Source: Saussurea involucrata (Eukaryota > Streptophyta > Magnoliopsida > Asterales > Asteraceae). Taken from it: a stretch of 64,000 nucleotides of DNA. Under the pieces are notes generated by a model. The model was not told the DNA's origin. It saw only the letters and a program-made list of their open reading frames with translations, and did no database searches. The position numbers and the translations under genes were made by a program. The stretch spans positions 185,116,784 through 185,180,783 of the forward strand of contig CM066320.1 of NCBI GenBank assembly GCA_033807775.1, in the 5' to 3' direction. Each line of letters begins with the position of its first letter. The first letter of the stretch is position 1. Of the stretch, positions 1-10,542 are shown in pieces.

Positions 1-1969
1 TGTTGAGAAAAATGACATTTGCTGAGCTGCCCCCGTCGATCAAGACTCGACGCGTTAGGCAGTTACCGACTGTGAGCTGAATGATTAACCCGTCATGATG
101 CTTCTGATACGAGTCGCCAAGGTCGACGTGGTCGAACACAATCTTCATGGCTTCTAGCTCCAAATCTCCTTTGGGTCTAGACGAGCGAGGGATAGGCCGA
201 TCGTCGGGTGCCTGACTGGCGTGACGCTTGGCCGCAGAATACGTCAGACCACATACGTCTGAACCACCGGTGATGCAATTGACGACTTTCGCGTGCTCGG
301 GGGTCGACGGTCGATGGCCATTAGCTGGAACAGCGACACCGTCGATGATGTCCTTGAGGTTTCCTTTCGGGAAATGATATGCTAGTTCTTTCTTCAATGC
401 GATACAGTCGTCTGTCGCATGACCATGATCGGCATGGAAGTCGCACCACTTTGATTTGTCTTTCTTAGCATCGTCCAGGTCGGACTTCTTTGGCCATCGG
501 ATGGTAGCTTGGGTACCTTTCAGAGCTTCGACTAATTCCTTAGCAGATCCTTTGAATCCGTAAGATGATATCTTGGGGTACTGAGTGAACTTAGTCGCGG
601 TCTTGGCCTCTGCTTTCGTCTTGAAACGAACATTTGAAATTTGGCGCGCTGGCTCTATTCTGGAGACAACCTTTGTCTTGAACTCTGGCTTTCTGACGCC
701 TAACGACTTCTTGTCGTCAGTGTGCTTGCGATGAAAGGCGGCATCATCTTCTACTCTCATATATGCTAAGGTTCGAGCTCGGACGTCTTCGAAATTCTCC
801 GGGGGATATTTGGTCAGGTCGGTGTATAGACCCGAACTATCGTCCAGACCACGCTTATAGGCTTCGATCGCGGTTTTGACGTCGCAAATGCGGATGCTGA
901 TCATTTCGGCATTGAATCTATTGAAATAACTTCGAATAGACTCATTAGCTTTCTGCGCGATGTAATATAAGTCGCTGGCCTGCTTCTCCATCTTACGACT
1001 GCTGGCGAATTGCTGGGAGAACTGGTTAAACAACTCAGCAAACGACCCGATGGACTTGGGTTTGAGATTGATTAACCATTGGAGAGCTGGACCAGTGAGA
1101 GTTGCTCCGAAACTCTTACACATGCATACTTCCTGGTACATAAATGGGATCGAGATTGTCCACATGAGCTGCTTGTACTGCGCGACGTGCTCAGTCGGAT
1201 CAGTCACACCAGAATATTTGGGAGTGAAGGCAGGAATGTTATACTTCTTTGGGACCTCGATGGTGGCGATCTCGTCGATGAAGGGCGGCGCCTGATACCC
1301 CAAGCGAGGCTCGACGTCGACAGGCACGGCTGCCCCAGGCAACTTGGCGAGCAAGGACAGGACGCGCTCATTTTGGTCTTCTAACATCTTCAAACGCTGG
1401 GTGACGGGATTGTTAAGATCAGGATTTGCCCCTGTCGAGGGATTGGTCCCTGGACTAGTGCCATTACCATGCGATGAATCATTGGTGCCCCCGTTGAACG
1501 GGACGAAATATGGCTGCGACCCATAGTGGAATTGCTGCGGTCCATTCTGAAATGGCTGCTGAAATGGTTGCGACCCCTGCTGGAAAGGCTGCGACCCTTG
1601 TAATGGCTGAGACCCATTATTCACGGGTGGTGGCCTTATGTGCTGAGGAGGAACTGTCCCAAACTGAGGATTTGGGTTGAACGACCCTGGCTGTTGATTC
1701 TGCATGAACGGGCCTGGATGCTGATTCTGCGTGGATGATCCTGGATTCGTGACAAATGGTCTAGGGCCATTCTGGTCGAACGATCTTGTAATTGGGTTCT
1801 GCACGAACGGCCTAGGACCATTTTGAGGCCCAGGAGGATTTCTTAACCACGCGATCTCCTCAGCTGCTCTGCGATTCTGCTCTGCCATTGCATTGAGCTG
1901 ATTCCTGGCGACTTCGAGCTCCTGATACATCTGAGCAACAGCTTGCTGCGGATTTCCAAGGGCTGCCAT
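1..1969 (-). CDS. gag-pro: Gag-protease polyprotein of T1 (partial, open at window edge)
   Basis: The chosen ATG at 1969-1967 gives MAALGNPQQ, the same start as in the sister elements. Gag forms the nucleocapsid and the C-terminal part is an aspartic protease. Visible in order are an N-terminal helical stretch (YQELEVARNQ), a Gln/Asn/Pro/Phe-rich linker built of short repeats (GSQPFQ, NGPRPF), the retrotransposon Gag core (near PKYSGVTDPTEH and LQWLINLKPKS), a zinc-knuckle-like WCDFHADHGHATDDC, and at the edge a protease motif DGGSSANV. No stop interrupts the frame through base 1. It is the best-preserved gag-pro here. The repeat linker is the part that breaks in sister copies. Confidence 0.85.
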   Translation of the reverse strand, partial: MAALGNPQQAVAQMYQELEVARNQLNAMAEQNRRAAEEIAWLRNPPGPQNGPRPFVQNPITRSFDQNGPRPFVTNPGSSTQNQHPGPFMQNQQPGSFNPNPQFGTVPPQHIRPPPVNNGSQPLQGSQPFQQGSQPFQQPFQNGPQQFHYGSQPYFVPFNGGTNDSSHGNGTSPGTNPSTGANPDLNNPVTQRLKMLEDQNERVLSLLAKLPGAAVPVDVEPRLGYQAPPFIDEIATIEVPKKYNIPAFTPKYSGVTDPTEHVAQYKQLMWTISIPFMYQEVCMCKSFGATLTGPALQWLINLKPKSIGSFAELFNQFSQQFASSRKMEKQASDLYYIAQKANESIRSYFNRFNAEMISIRICDVKTAIEAYKRGLDDSSGLYTDLTKYPPENFEDVRARTLAYMRVEDDAAFHRKHTDDKKSLGVRKPEFKTKVVSRIEPARQISNVRFKTKAEAKTATKFTQYPKISSYGFKGSAKELVEALKGTQATIRWPKKSDLDDAKKDKSKWCDFHADHGHATDDCIALKKELAYHFPKGNLKDIIDGVAVPANGHRPSTPEHAKVVNCITGGSDVCGLTYSAAKRHASQAPDDRPIPRSSRPKGDLELEAMKIVFDHVDLGDSYQKHHDGLIIQLTVGNCLTRRVLIDGGSSANVIFLN

Positions 1970-2050
1970 TGTTCCTGTAATAGAGAGCAGAAAAAACTCC
2001 AAGAAACTGTTATTAGGGTGCACGTTCGTCGAGGATTTTCTCTAGATGAG

Positions 2051-2068
2051 GTCCCACGGATGGCGCCA
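2051..2068 (-). other. Primer-binding site of T1
   Basis: Read on the minus strand the site is TGGCGCCATCCGTGGGAC, three bases after the LTR end. It is identical in all six Tat-like elements with a visible 5' end. The leading TGGCGCC would pair with a tRNA 3' end in ...GGCGCCA. I cannot name the tRNA with certainty. Confidence 0.8.
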
Positions 2069-2071
2069 AAC

Positions 2072-3023
2072 TGTTAATGCCAAAAATCGCACCAAAGGGA
2101 CAACTTAAGGTCAATGTGGACTTAATCAACTGAAGAAAGGATATTTCGACGAGACGTGCGACGAGGGAAAAAATAAACGAGACAAGAGATTTGATGACGC
2201 GGGAAAAACCTCAAGCGAGGAAAAAAACTGCGGACGACAGTGGGTGTCGTCGCTGCACTATGGTCGCCAATCAGGGGCGACGTCCTTGGTACTGGCGTCG
2301 GTCGTACGATGATTACAATACAACTGAAGGAAATACTTCGAAATGTAAAGTACAAGTGTTTGAACGTAAAAATAGGTGTTTGTCGTGTGCGAATACAAAG
2401 TGTGAACTTCTGGTCGAGGGCTATTGTCGTGCGTCGAGAGCGATACTTGAGCTTTCCTTCGAGTGTTCTTGAGTTCGCTGTAAGGTTCTGGCTTTCAGTA
2501 CTTGATCTCCAGAGTTTGAATGTTCTTTGCTATGAGTTTGGATGATTTTCTCTGTTGTTTGGTGATGTTCGCTGATGTATACTGGATGTTAACTGATGTC
2601 CCTTGAAATGAGGCTTTAGCTTGTCTTTTATAGTCTTCGCGTCATTAATTAGCTCCATTAATGATTTGATCAACGGCTACAACGGCTGGAAACGGTCGCC
2701 GGAGTGATTATCCATAATGCTCTTCGTCCGTTACGGCTGCTTGCTGTTAATGGCTTTGACTCCTGCATTAAATACTTAACAAACGTAACAGTCAAGGTTA
2801 ACGTTAGCTTTGGTCGAAGGTGCGATGATCTTACGTGATGGTCGTACGGGACGGGCGATGCTATGGTCGAGCGTCATGGGAGACGTACGACTTACCTTTT
2901 ACGGGAGACGACGAATGTTTTCTGGGTTCTTGTCGAGACGTTATCTTAATACAAGACTTGGATTATAACGTGCGTCTTACCTGCTCTGGTCGTGGTCGTA
3001 CGACGTGATTTTTTGCCCAAACA
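2072..3023 (-). repeat. 5' LTR of T1 (subfamily A, 952 bp)
   Basis: On the minus strand it starts TGTTTGGGCAAAA and ends GGCATTAACA, giving TGTT/AACA ends. A TATA box (TATAAAAG) lies at 2632-2625. Downstream of it is the conserved hairpin set (stem GTCGCC/GGCGAC at 2263-2281). It matches the LTRs at 30766, 36554 and 57666 almost throughout, which defines subfamily A. Confidence 0.9.
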
Positions 3024-3310
3024 CATACCTTCTCGGATTCTTGTTTTTTTAATATATGGGGGGGTATTTGCCCCCTTGTCATTTATTATCCTATTCCTTT
3101 CAGGAGAAAATAGATTTTAAATGACGGATCGACACAGGGATCTTTGGAAATACCATTTATGTCTATGTTGACCGTGTTTTCGCGCGACGGGGCAAGATAG
3201 TCGTTTTATTCCTGTGGAAAAAGGCATTAATTTGTCTTTAAAGTTAGGTATAGAAGGACGAACCTGTCGAGTCCTTATGGTCATGCTTAATCTTGTGACT
3301 GTCAGACAGT

Positions 3311-5550
3311 TTATTTCCGCGGCTTCAGGGTGGACTTATAGTAATCTCGAGCGACTTTTGGCTCACTTTTGATTTCCTGGATTCCCCATGGCGTAGGGAA
3401 TTTCATGATTTGATGATATGTCGAAGGAACGGCTTTCATTTCATGGATCCATGGTCGACCTAAGATGATGTTATAGGCCGATGCACAGTCGATGACGCTG
3501 AACTTGGTCTGCTTATTGACTCCTCCGGTATAGACGGGCAAGATAATCTCTTCAAAGGTGCTCATCGCTTCTCCGCTGAAACCGACCAAAGTTGTCGAAC
3601 GTCGGATGATTTCCGAGCGATCGATTCCCATGGCCTTGATGGTGTCGAGGAACATGACGTTCGCGGAACTGCCCCCATCTACCTAGACTCGTCGGGTTAA
3701 ACAATTACCGATCGTGAGTTGAATGATCAACCCGTTATGATGTTTTTGATACGAGTCACCGAGGTCGTCTTGGTCGAATACGATCTTCAGAGCTTCCAAC
3801 CCAAATCTCCTTTGGGCCTTGATGAACGCGGAATAGGTCGATCGTCAGGCGCTTGGATGGCGTGACGCTTGGCTGCGGAATATGTCACACCACACACGTC
3901 GGAACCACCAGTGATGCAATTGACAACTTTTGCATGCTCGGGGGTCGACGGTCGATGGTCGTTAGTTGGAGTAACGACATCATCGATGATATCTTTGAGA
4001 TTTCCTTTCGGGACATGATATGCCAGCTCCTTTTTGAGAGCTATGCAATCGTCTGTCGTATGACCATGGTCGACATGGAAGTCGCACCACTTAGATTTAT
4101 CTTTCTTAGCATCGTCCTGATCGGACTTCTTTGGCCATCGAATGGTCGCCTGGGCGGTCTTCAGAGCTTCGACCAAATCCTTAGTGGACCCTTTGAATCC
4201 GTAAGAGGATATCTTGGGGTACTGAGGAAACTTGGTTGCGGTTTTAGCCTCTGCTTTCGTCTTGAATCGGACGTTCGAGATCTGGCGTACGGGCTCTATT
4301 TTGGAAATTGACTTCGTCTTGAACTCTGGCTTTCTTACACCTAACGACCTCTTGTCGTCGGTATGCTTGCGACGAAAGGCAGCGTCGTCCTCTACCCTCA
4401 TATACACTAGGGTTCGGGCTTGGACGTCTTCTAAATTCTCCGGGGGATACTTCGTCAGGTCAGTGTATAACCCTGAACTGTCGTCCAGACCACGCTTATA
4501 AGCTTCGATCGTGGTTCTGACGTCACAGTTGCGTATACTGATCATTTCTACATTGAATCTATTGAAATAGCTTCGAATAGATTCATTAGCCTTCTGCACG
4601 ACATAATACAGGTCACTAGTTTGCTTCTCCATCTTGCGACTGCTGGCGAACTGCTGGGAGAATTGATTGACCAATTTGGCGAACGACCCGATGGATTTGG
4701 GTTTGAGGTTGATCAACCATTGGAGGGCAGGACCAGTGAGAGTCGCTCTAAAACTCTTGCATATATACACTTCCTGGTACATGTATGGGATCGAGACCGT
4801 CCACATGAGTTGCTTATACTGCACGACGTGCTCGGTTGGATCGGTCACACCTGAATACTTGGGTGTGAAAGCGGGGATATTATATTTCTTTGGGACCTTG
4901 ATGGTCGCGATCTCGTCGATAAAAGGTGATGCCTGAAAGCCTGATCGAGGCTCGACGTCGACGGGTACGGCTGCCCCAGGTAGTTTGGCGAGCAAAGATA
5001 GGACGCGCTCATTTTGGTCCTCCAACATCTTCAATCGCTGGGCGACGAGATCATTAAGATCGGGATTCGCACCTGTCTGCGGATTGACTCCTGAACTAGT
5101 GCCATTGCCATGCGACGAGCCATTGGCGTCCCCGTTGAAAGGGACAAAATACGGCTGCGACCCATTCTGAAATGGCTGCGATCCATTCTGCATGGGTTGT
5201 GGCCTTATATGCTGAGGAGGAACCGTCCCGAACTGGGGATTTGGGTTGAACGACCCCGGCTGCTGGTTCTGCATGAACGGACCTGGATGTTGATTCTGAG
5301 CGAACGGACCTGATCCTGGACCTGGATTATGCACGAATGGTCTAGGGCCATTCTGACCGAATGATCCTTGGCCTGGATTCTGAACGAATGGCCTAGGACC
5401 ATTATGGGATCCAAAGAGATTTCTCAGCCGCGCGATTTCTTCAGCTGCTCTACGACTCTGCTCAGCCATGGCGTTGATTTGATTTCGAGCAACTTCAAGC
5501 TCCTGGTACATCTGGGCAATGACATGCTGCTGATTTCCAGGGGCTGCCAT
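3311..5550 (-). pseudogene. gag-pro: Gag-protease polyprotein of T2, frameshifted
   Basis: The start ATG at 5550 (MAAPGNQQH) opens a 587-residue frame that ends at 3787. It contains the helical N-terminus, a Gln/Pro/Asn linker, the Gag core and the knuckle WCDFHVDHGHTTDDC near residue 490. Compared with T1, one base is missing near 3800, so the frame ends early (GWKL, stop). The protease continues in another frame: a TAG at 3685-3683 just before the catalytic DGGSS, then an open stretch of 114 residues (3655-3311) with the flap and ILGRPW motifs, ending STLKPRK. Gag could still be made. The protease could not, unless by frameshift and readthrough. Confidence 0.85.
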
Positions 5551-5630
5551 TTTCCTGAAACAGAGAACAAAGGAAACTCCAAGAAGCCGTTAGTAAGACG
5601 CATGTTCATCGAAGATTTTCTCTAGATGGG

Positions 5631-5648
5631 GTCCCACGGATGGCGCCA
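5631..5648 (-). other. Primer-binding site of T2
   Basis: On the minus strand the sequence is TGGCGCCATCCGTGGGAC, identical to that of T1 and three bases from the LTR end. Confidence 0.8.
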
Positions 5649-5651
5649 AAC

Positions 5652-6523
5652 TGTTAATGCCAAAAATCGCACCAAAGGACAACTTAAGGTCGATGTGGAC
5701 TTTAACAACTAAAGAAGGGACTCTCGACAAAACGTGCGACAAAGACAAAAATAGTAATGAGACAGAGAAGTTGATGACGCGGGAAAAACCTCAACGAGGA
5801 AAAAACCCGCGGACGACTGTGGAGGTCGTCGCTGCACTATGGTCGCCAATCAGGGGCGATTTCCTTGGTTACTGGTGTCGATCGTTGAGAGATTACAATA
5901 CAAATGAAAGAAAGACTTCGAAATGTAAAGTAACAAGTGTTTTCAATGTGTAAAATAGTGTGCGTCGTGTGTAAAAATGAAGTGTCGTGTGTGATTGTCT
6001 TGCGTCGAGAGCGATTCTTCGAGGGAGAATTCCTTGCTATGAATCTTCTTCTGAGTTCGGATGTTTGTATGCTGTATCAGTGTTGTGCGTTGTTCTTGCA
6101 TGTCTTGCTCTCCGTTATTCGATGCCCCGAAACTGATGATTGAACTTGGGATTTATAGTCTTCGGGCGCTTTAATTGGATCATTAAGGACTTTGATAGCT
6201 GCCGTAACGGTCGCTAGCTTTAACTCTTCATAATTGATTTCGTCGGTTATAGCCGTTGTCCATTAATGATGTTGACTCCTGCATTAAACATTGAACAAAC
6301 ATAACAGTCGTATAACACGTTAGTCAGTCGAGGTCGCATGGTTCTATGCGACGGTCGTGTGAACTAGGCGACGTCGAGGTCGAGTGTCGTGAGGTAAAAG
6401 ATTTCTGATTTTATCTTTAATCAAGAGGGAAAGTACTATGATTTTACCTTTGCTACGGAAAAAGGGAATAAGCGTTTTCCTTACCTTGGTCGTGGTCGAG
6501 ACTGGTGAAATTTTGCCCAAACA
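5652..6523 (-). repeat. 5' LTR of T2 (subfamily B, 872 bp)
   Basis: It has TGTTTGGGCAAAA and TTAACA ends like subfamily A, but a different interior (minus strand: CACCAGTCTCGACCACGACC near the start). Its best relatives are the LTRs at 53107, 60489 and 62712. The hairpin set is present (5845-5863 region). Confidence 0.85.
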
Positions 6524-9500
6524 GCAAGCCTCCGACTTATTCAGGAGAAAGGGACCCAGTAAAAGCTATGAGGTGGTTGAAAGAGATAGAAGCTATCTTC
6601 AAAACCAGTAAATGTGCCGAAGAAGATAGGGTGCTATATGGAACCGCAATGTTGAAAGCCGATACTCTATACTGGTGGGAAACTCTTATTACCTCTAGAG
6701 GATCTGATGTATATTCTACTTTTTCTTGGGACGAATTCACTATAGCTTTCAAGAGACAGTTTTGTCCTCAAACAGCAGTTAGACAACTGGAGGAAGAGTT
6801 CATGAACCTGCAACAAGGGAGTTTATCAGTTCGGGATTATACCGCTCGTTTTCTGGAGAAGTCTCGTTTCGCGGAGTTCTATGTTGCCACGGAGGCACTG
6901 AAGATGGAAAGGTTTATCTTTGGGTTAAATTCAGAAATCAGAAGTCTAGTGATTGCTAAAGGACCAGAAACCTTCTCAACCGCAGTAGATGCCGCGGAAA
7001 ATGTGGAACATGATAAAGGGAGGAATGCTAGTGATAAAAGTACTGAAAAAAGAAAGTGGGAAGGACCACAATATGATCCAAAGAAGCCAGATTCCAAAGA
7101 TTTGATAGTCGTCCACCCTTCCGACCAGTGGAAAGACCTTGTCCAAGATGCAACCGTATTCATCAAGGAAGTTGTCAAGTTGATCCTCGAGTTTGTTACA
7201 AATGTGGAAAGACCGGCCATATTGCTAAAGACTGTCGGGTAACACGATTTTGTTTCTCATGCAATTCTCCTGATCACATTCAGTCTGATTGTCCACGGGG
7301 GAGAGTACAGCAGGGTGGTACGTCAGTGAGACCAACGGGTGTTAGGCCGGTAACACAAAGGCCAGAGCTACCCAGAGCAAGGGGTCGTGCCTTTCATATG
7401 ACAGCACAAGAAGCGGAGGAAACTCCTGATGTGGTTACATGTACATTTTTAATAAACTTTGCATGTGCTAAAGTGTTATTTGACTCCGGTGCGAACCGAT
7501 CATTTGTGTCTCCTTCTTTTGCTGCTTATATGCATTTAAAGCCTAAAGTGTTAGATCATGCTTTAATGGTAGATACTGCAAATGATAATCAAGTATCGGT
7601 TAAAGAGGTATTTGATAGTTGTATGATAAATATAGAGGGGTGTGGAGTACCTATCCAGTTGTTTCCTATAGCCTTGATTGAGTTTGATATGGTAGTGGGA
7701 ATGGATTGGTTAGCCGAGAATCATGCTAGTATAGTTTGTGATAAGAAGTTGATTAATGTTGTCTTACCTGAGAAGGGACCGGTAGTGATTTACGGTGACC
7801 GTAGAAATCATCAGTCTTGGCTTATCTCTTTGATGAAAGCTCGTAAGTGTGTTAATAAAGGCTGCCCGAGTTATTTAGCCTATGTAATAGATACTAAGCT
7901 AGAAAAGAATAAGTTGGAAGATATTCCTGTTGTTCGTGAATTTCCAGAAGTTTTCCCAGAAGACTTGAATAGTCTTCCGCCCGTTAGACAAGTAGAGTTT
8001 GGTATAGATCTGATTCCTGGAGCCGCTACTGTAGCCCGTGCACCGTATCGTCTGGCACCTCCAGAAATGAAAGAAACGATGACGCAACTGCAAGATCTAT
8101 CCGATAAGGGCTTCATCAGACCCAGTTCTTCGTCGTGGGGTGCACTAGTCTTGTTTGTGAAAAAGAAGAATGGTTTGATGAGAATGTGTATTGATTACCG
8201 GGAACTGAATAAGCACACGATCAAGAACAAGTATCCGCTTCCCATAATTGATGACCTCTTCGATCAATTAGTTGGAGCTTGCTATTTCTCCAAGATTGAT
8301 CTAAGATCTGGTTATCACTAACTGAAGGTTAAGGAAGAAGACGTTCTGAAAACTGCTTTTCGCACAAGGTATGGTCACTATGAATTTTTAGTGATGCCTT
8401 TTGGACTGACGAACGCTCCAGATGCTTTTATGGATCTAATGAATCGAGTATGTAAGTCATATCTCGATAAATTTGTTATTGTGTTTATCGACGATATCCT
8501 TATCTACTCCCAATCCAAAGAAGAGCACACACAACATCTTCGTTTGATTCTAGAGTTGTTGAAGAAGGAACAGTTGTATGCTAAATTCTCTAAATATGAA
8601 TTATGGCTACGGGAAGTTCAATTTCTTGGGCATGTAGTTTCCGAGAAAGGCATTCAAGTTGATCCGATGAAAGTAGAGGCAATTGAAAAGTGGGAACCGC
8701 CGAGAACGCCAACCGAAGTACGAAGTTTTCTGGGTTTAGCCGGCTGCTATCGAAAGTTTATACAAGATTTCTCTCATATCGCTACACCCCTGACCAAGCT
8801 GACCCGAAAGAATATAAAGTTTGAATGGAAAGCAGAACAGGATGAAACATTCCGAATATTGAAAGAGAAACTCTGTAGCGCGCCGATACTGTCACTACCT
8901 GAAGGTTCCGATGACTTTGTTGTTTATAGTGATGCCTACAAACTAGGATTAGGATGTGTATTAATGCAGCATGGGAAAGTTATTGCTTATGCTTCTCGTC
9001 AACTGAAGGATCATGAACGACAATATCCTACACACGACATGGAACTTGCAGCAGTTGTTTTTGAACTAAAGATTTGGGGACATTATCTATACGGCTCTAA
9101 ATGTCAAATTTATACCGATCATAAGAGTCTCCAACATCTTTTCGATCAGCGGGAATCGAATATGAGACAAAGAAGATGGTTAGAACTGGTGAATGATTAC
9201 GACTGCGAAATTCTTTATCATCCGGGGAAGGCTAACGTGGTAGCGGATGCACTGAGTCGTCAAGAGAGAAGCGGAACAATAAAGGCAATTGCACTACGAG
9301 CTGAACTTCTACCTAACATCTTTGACGAATTGAAGAAGTGTCAAGTAGAAGCTTTTCAAGAAGAACACTTGAAACCAAAACGGTTAGTGGGGATATCAGC
9401 ATCATTTGTAAAAGATGATCGTGGGTTACTGTGTCTGGGAAACAGAATTTGGGTGCCTCGTTTGGGTGGTTTACGTGATCGGGTACTACAAGAAGCTCAT

Positions 9501-10504
9501 CAATCTCGTTTCTCTATTCATCCAGGTACGAATAAGATGTATAAAGATCTACGAAAATTTTAATGGTGGTCGGGAATGAAAAGAAGTATTGCTCAGCATG
9601 TGGAAGGTTGTACCACTTGTAAGAAAGTAAAGATTGAACATCAAAAGCCTTTTGGTCAGTTACAACGTTTAGAAATACCTATGTGGAAATGGGACCAGAT
9701 TACTACAGATTTCATCACAAAGTTACCAAGGACTCCAAAAGGGTTCGATGCCATTTGGGTGATCGTTGACAGGTTGACAAAGTCTGCTCACTTCCTACCG
9801 ATAAAAGAAACCTATTCGTTGGAAAGACTAGCCAAATTATATATCGACGAAATAGTAACTCGACATGGAGTTCCAATCTTGATTATTTCTGATCGCGATA
9901 TTCGTTTTACTTCAAGGTTCTGGAGGAGCTTTGAAAAAGAAATGGGGACACAGATAAAGTTAAGTACAGCGTATCATCCTCAAACTGACGGTCAGAGTGA
10001 ACGAATGATTCAGACTTTAGAAGATATGCTACGAGCCTGCATTGTTGACTTTAGAGGATCTTGGGATAAGCATTTGACGTTGATTGAATTTGCCTACAAT
10101 AACAGTTATCATTCCAGCATACAAGCGGCACCGTTTGAAGTTCTGTATGGTAGAAAATGCCGAATGCCTCTGTGTTGGAATGAAGTGGGAGAAAAACAAT
10201 TAGCGGGGCCAGATATAGTTCAGTTAACCGCGGATAAGATTACTCAGATTCGGGAACGACTGAAAGTGGCTCAAGACAGACAGAAAAGTTACGCTGACAG
10301 ACAGTTTCCCTACCCGATATACAGGTTGATGAAAAGTTGAATTATGTGGAAGAACCTGAAGCCATTGTTGACCGTAAAGTCAAAGTCTTGCGGAATAAGG
10401 AGATCAGACAAGTGAAGGTACAGTGGCGACATCATAAAGGGCAGGATGCTACTTGGCAATCAGAATCAGAGATGAGAACTAAGTACCCGTACCTCTTTGC
10501 ATAA
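6524..10504 (+). pseudogene. gag-pol: Chromovirus gag-pol polyprotein (broken)
   Basis: The frame enters from the T2 LTR, so there is no native start. The Gag core runs to about 7110. A frameshift then moves to the frame holding three zinc-knuckle-like clusters (CPRCNRIHQGSC, CYKCGKTGHIAKDC, CFSCNSPDHIQSDC). The protease follows with DSGA (near 7482), then RT from about 7960. A Gln codon became TAA at 8319-8321. RT continues in the same frame with the catalytic FIDDILIYS and RNase H. A second TAA at 9561-9563 replaces Tyr before the integrase, whose D, D and E residues (TTDFITK, SDRDIRF, QSERMIQ) remain. After residue string SYADRQ about 80 codons of integrase tail are deleted out of frame. 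A chromodomain remnant (KVQWRHHKGQDATW) ends at the TAA at 10502-10504. Confidence 0.9.
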
Positions 10505-10529
10505 CCGAATTCCGGGACGGAATTCTTTT

Positions 10530-10542
10530 AAGGGGGAGATGA
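10530..10542 (+). other. Polypurine tract of chromovirus G
   Basis: AAGGGGGAGATGA directly precedes the 3' LTR and would prime plus-strand DNA synthesis. Confidence 0.8.

Larger units (their letters stand above)
1..3023 (-). mobile_element. Tat-like Ty3/gypsy element T1 (5' part, runs off the left edge)
   Basis: This minus-strand LTR retrotransposon shows, in its own order, a 5' LTR (3023-2072), a primer-binding site, a short leader and a gag-pro reading frame that is still open at base 1. Its LTR begins at 3023 directly against sequence belonging to the older element T2, and no polypurine tract lies there. I therefore read T1 as inserted into T2, not as sharing an LTR with it. The first five flanking bases, 3024-3028 (CATAC), would be its target duplication, but the partner copy is outside the window. 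Whether pol follows gag-pro cannot be seen. Confidence 0.8.
3024..6523 (-). mobile_element. Tat-like Ty3/gypsy element T2 (5' part, cut by T1)
   Basis: This minus-strand element has its 5' LTR at 6523-5652, a primer-binding site and a gag-pro region, then about 290 bp of the non-coding stretch that follows gag in these elements. Bases 3024-3310 resemble 34390-34614 in element N (shared runs around TTTGCCCCCTGTCATTTATT). The element then stops at the T1 LTR. Its 3' half must lie left of the window. The sequence right of 6523 is the interior of a chromovirus gag, so T2 inserted into that gene. Confidence 0.75.

Noticed and set aside
2191..2472. Open frame of about 93-104 codons (CRRCTMVANQGRR type), repeated at 30873, 36643 and 57784
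   Set aside because: It lies antisense within subfamily A LTRs; its recurrence reflects the repeated LTR, and the region is better explained by the conserved hairpins.
2072..3023. Reading this LTR as shared by T1 and T2 in a tandem array
   Set aside because: No polypurine tract precedes it on the T2 side (the family tract TTTTGGGGGCAAAC is absent), and T2 has a B-type LTR while this is A-type. Insertion of T1 into T2 fits better.
6505..6523. Native start of the chromovirus gag
   Set aside because: These bases are the end of the T2 LTR; the frame merely runs on from it.
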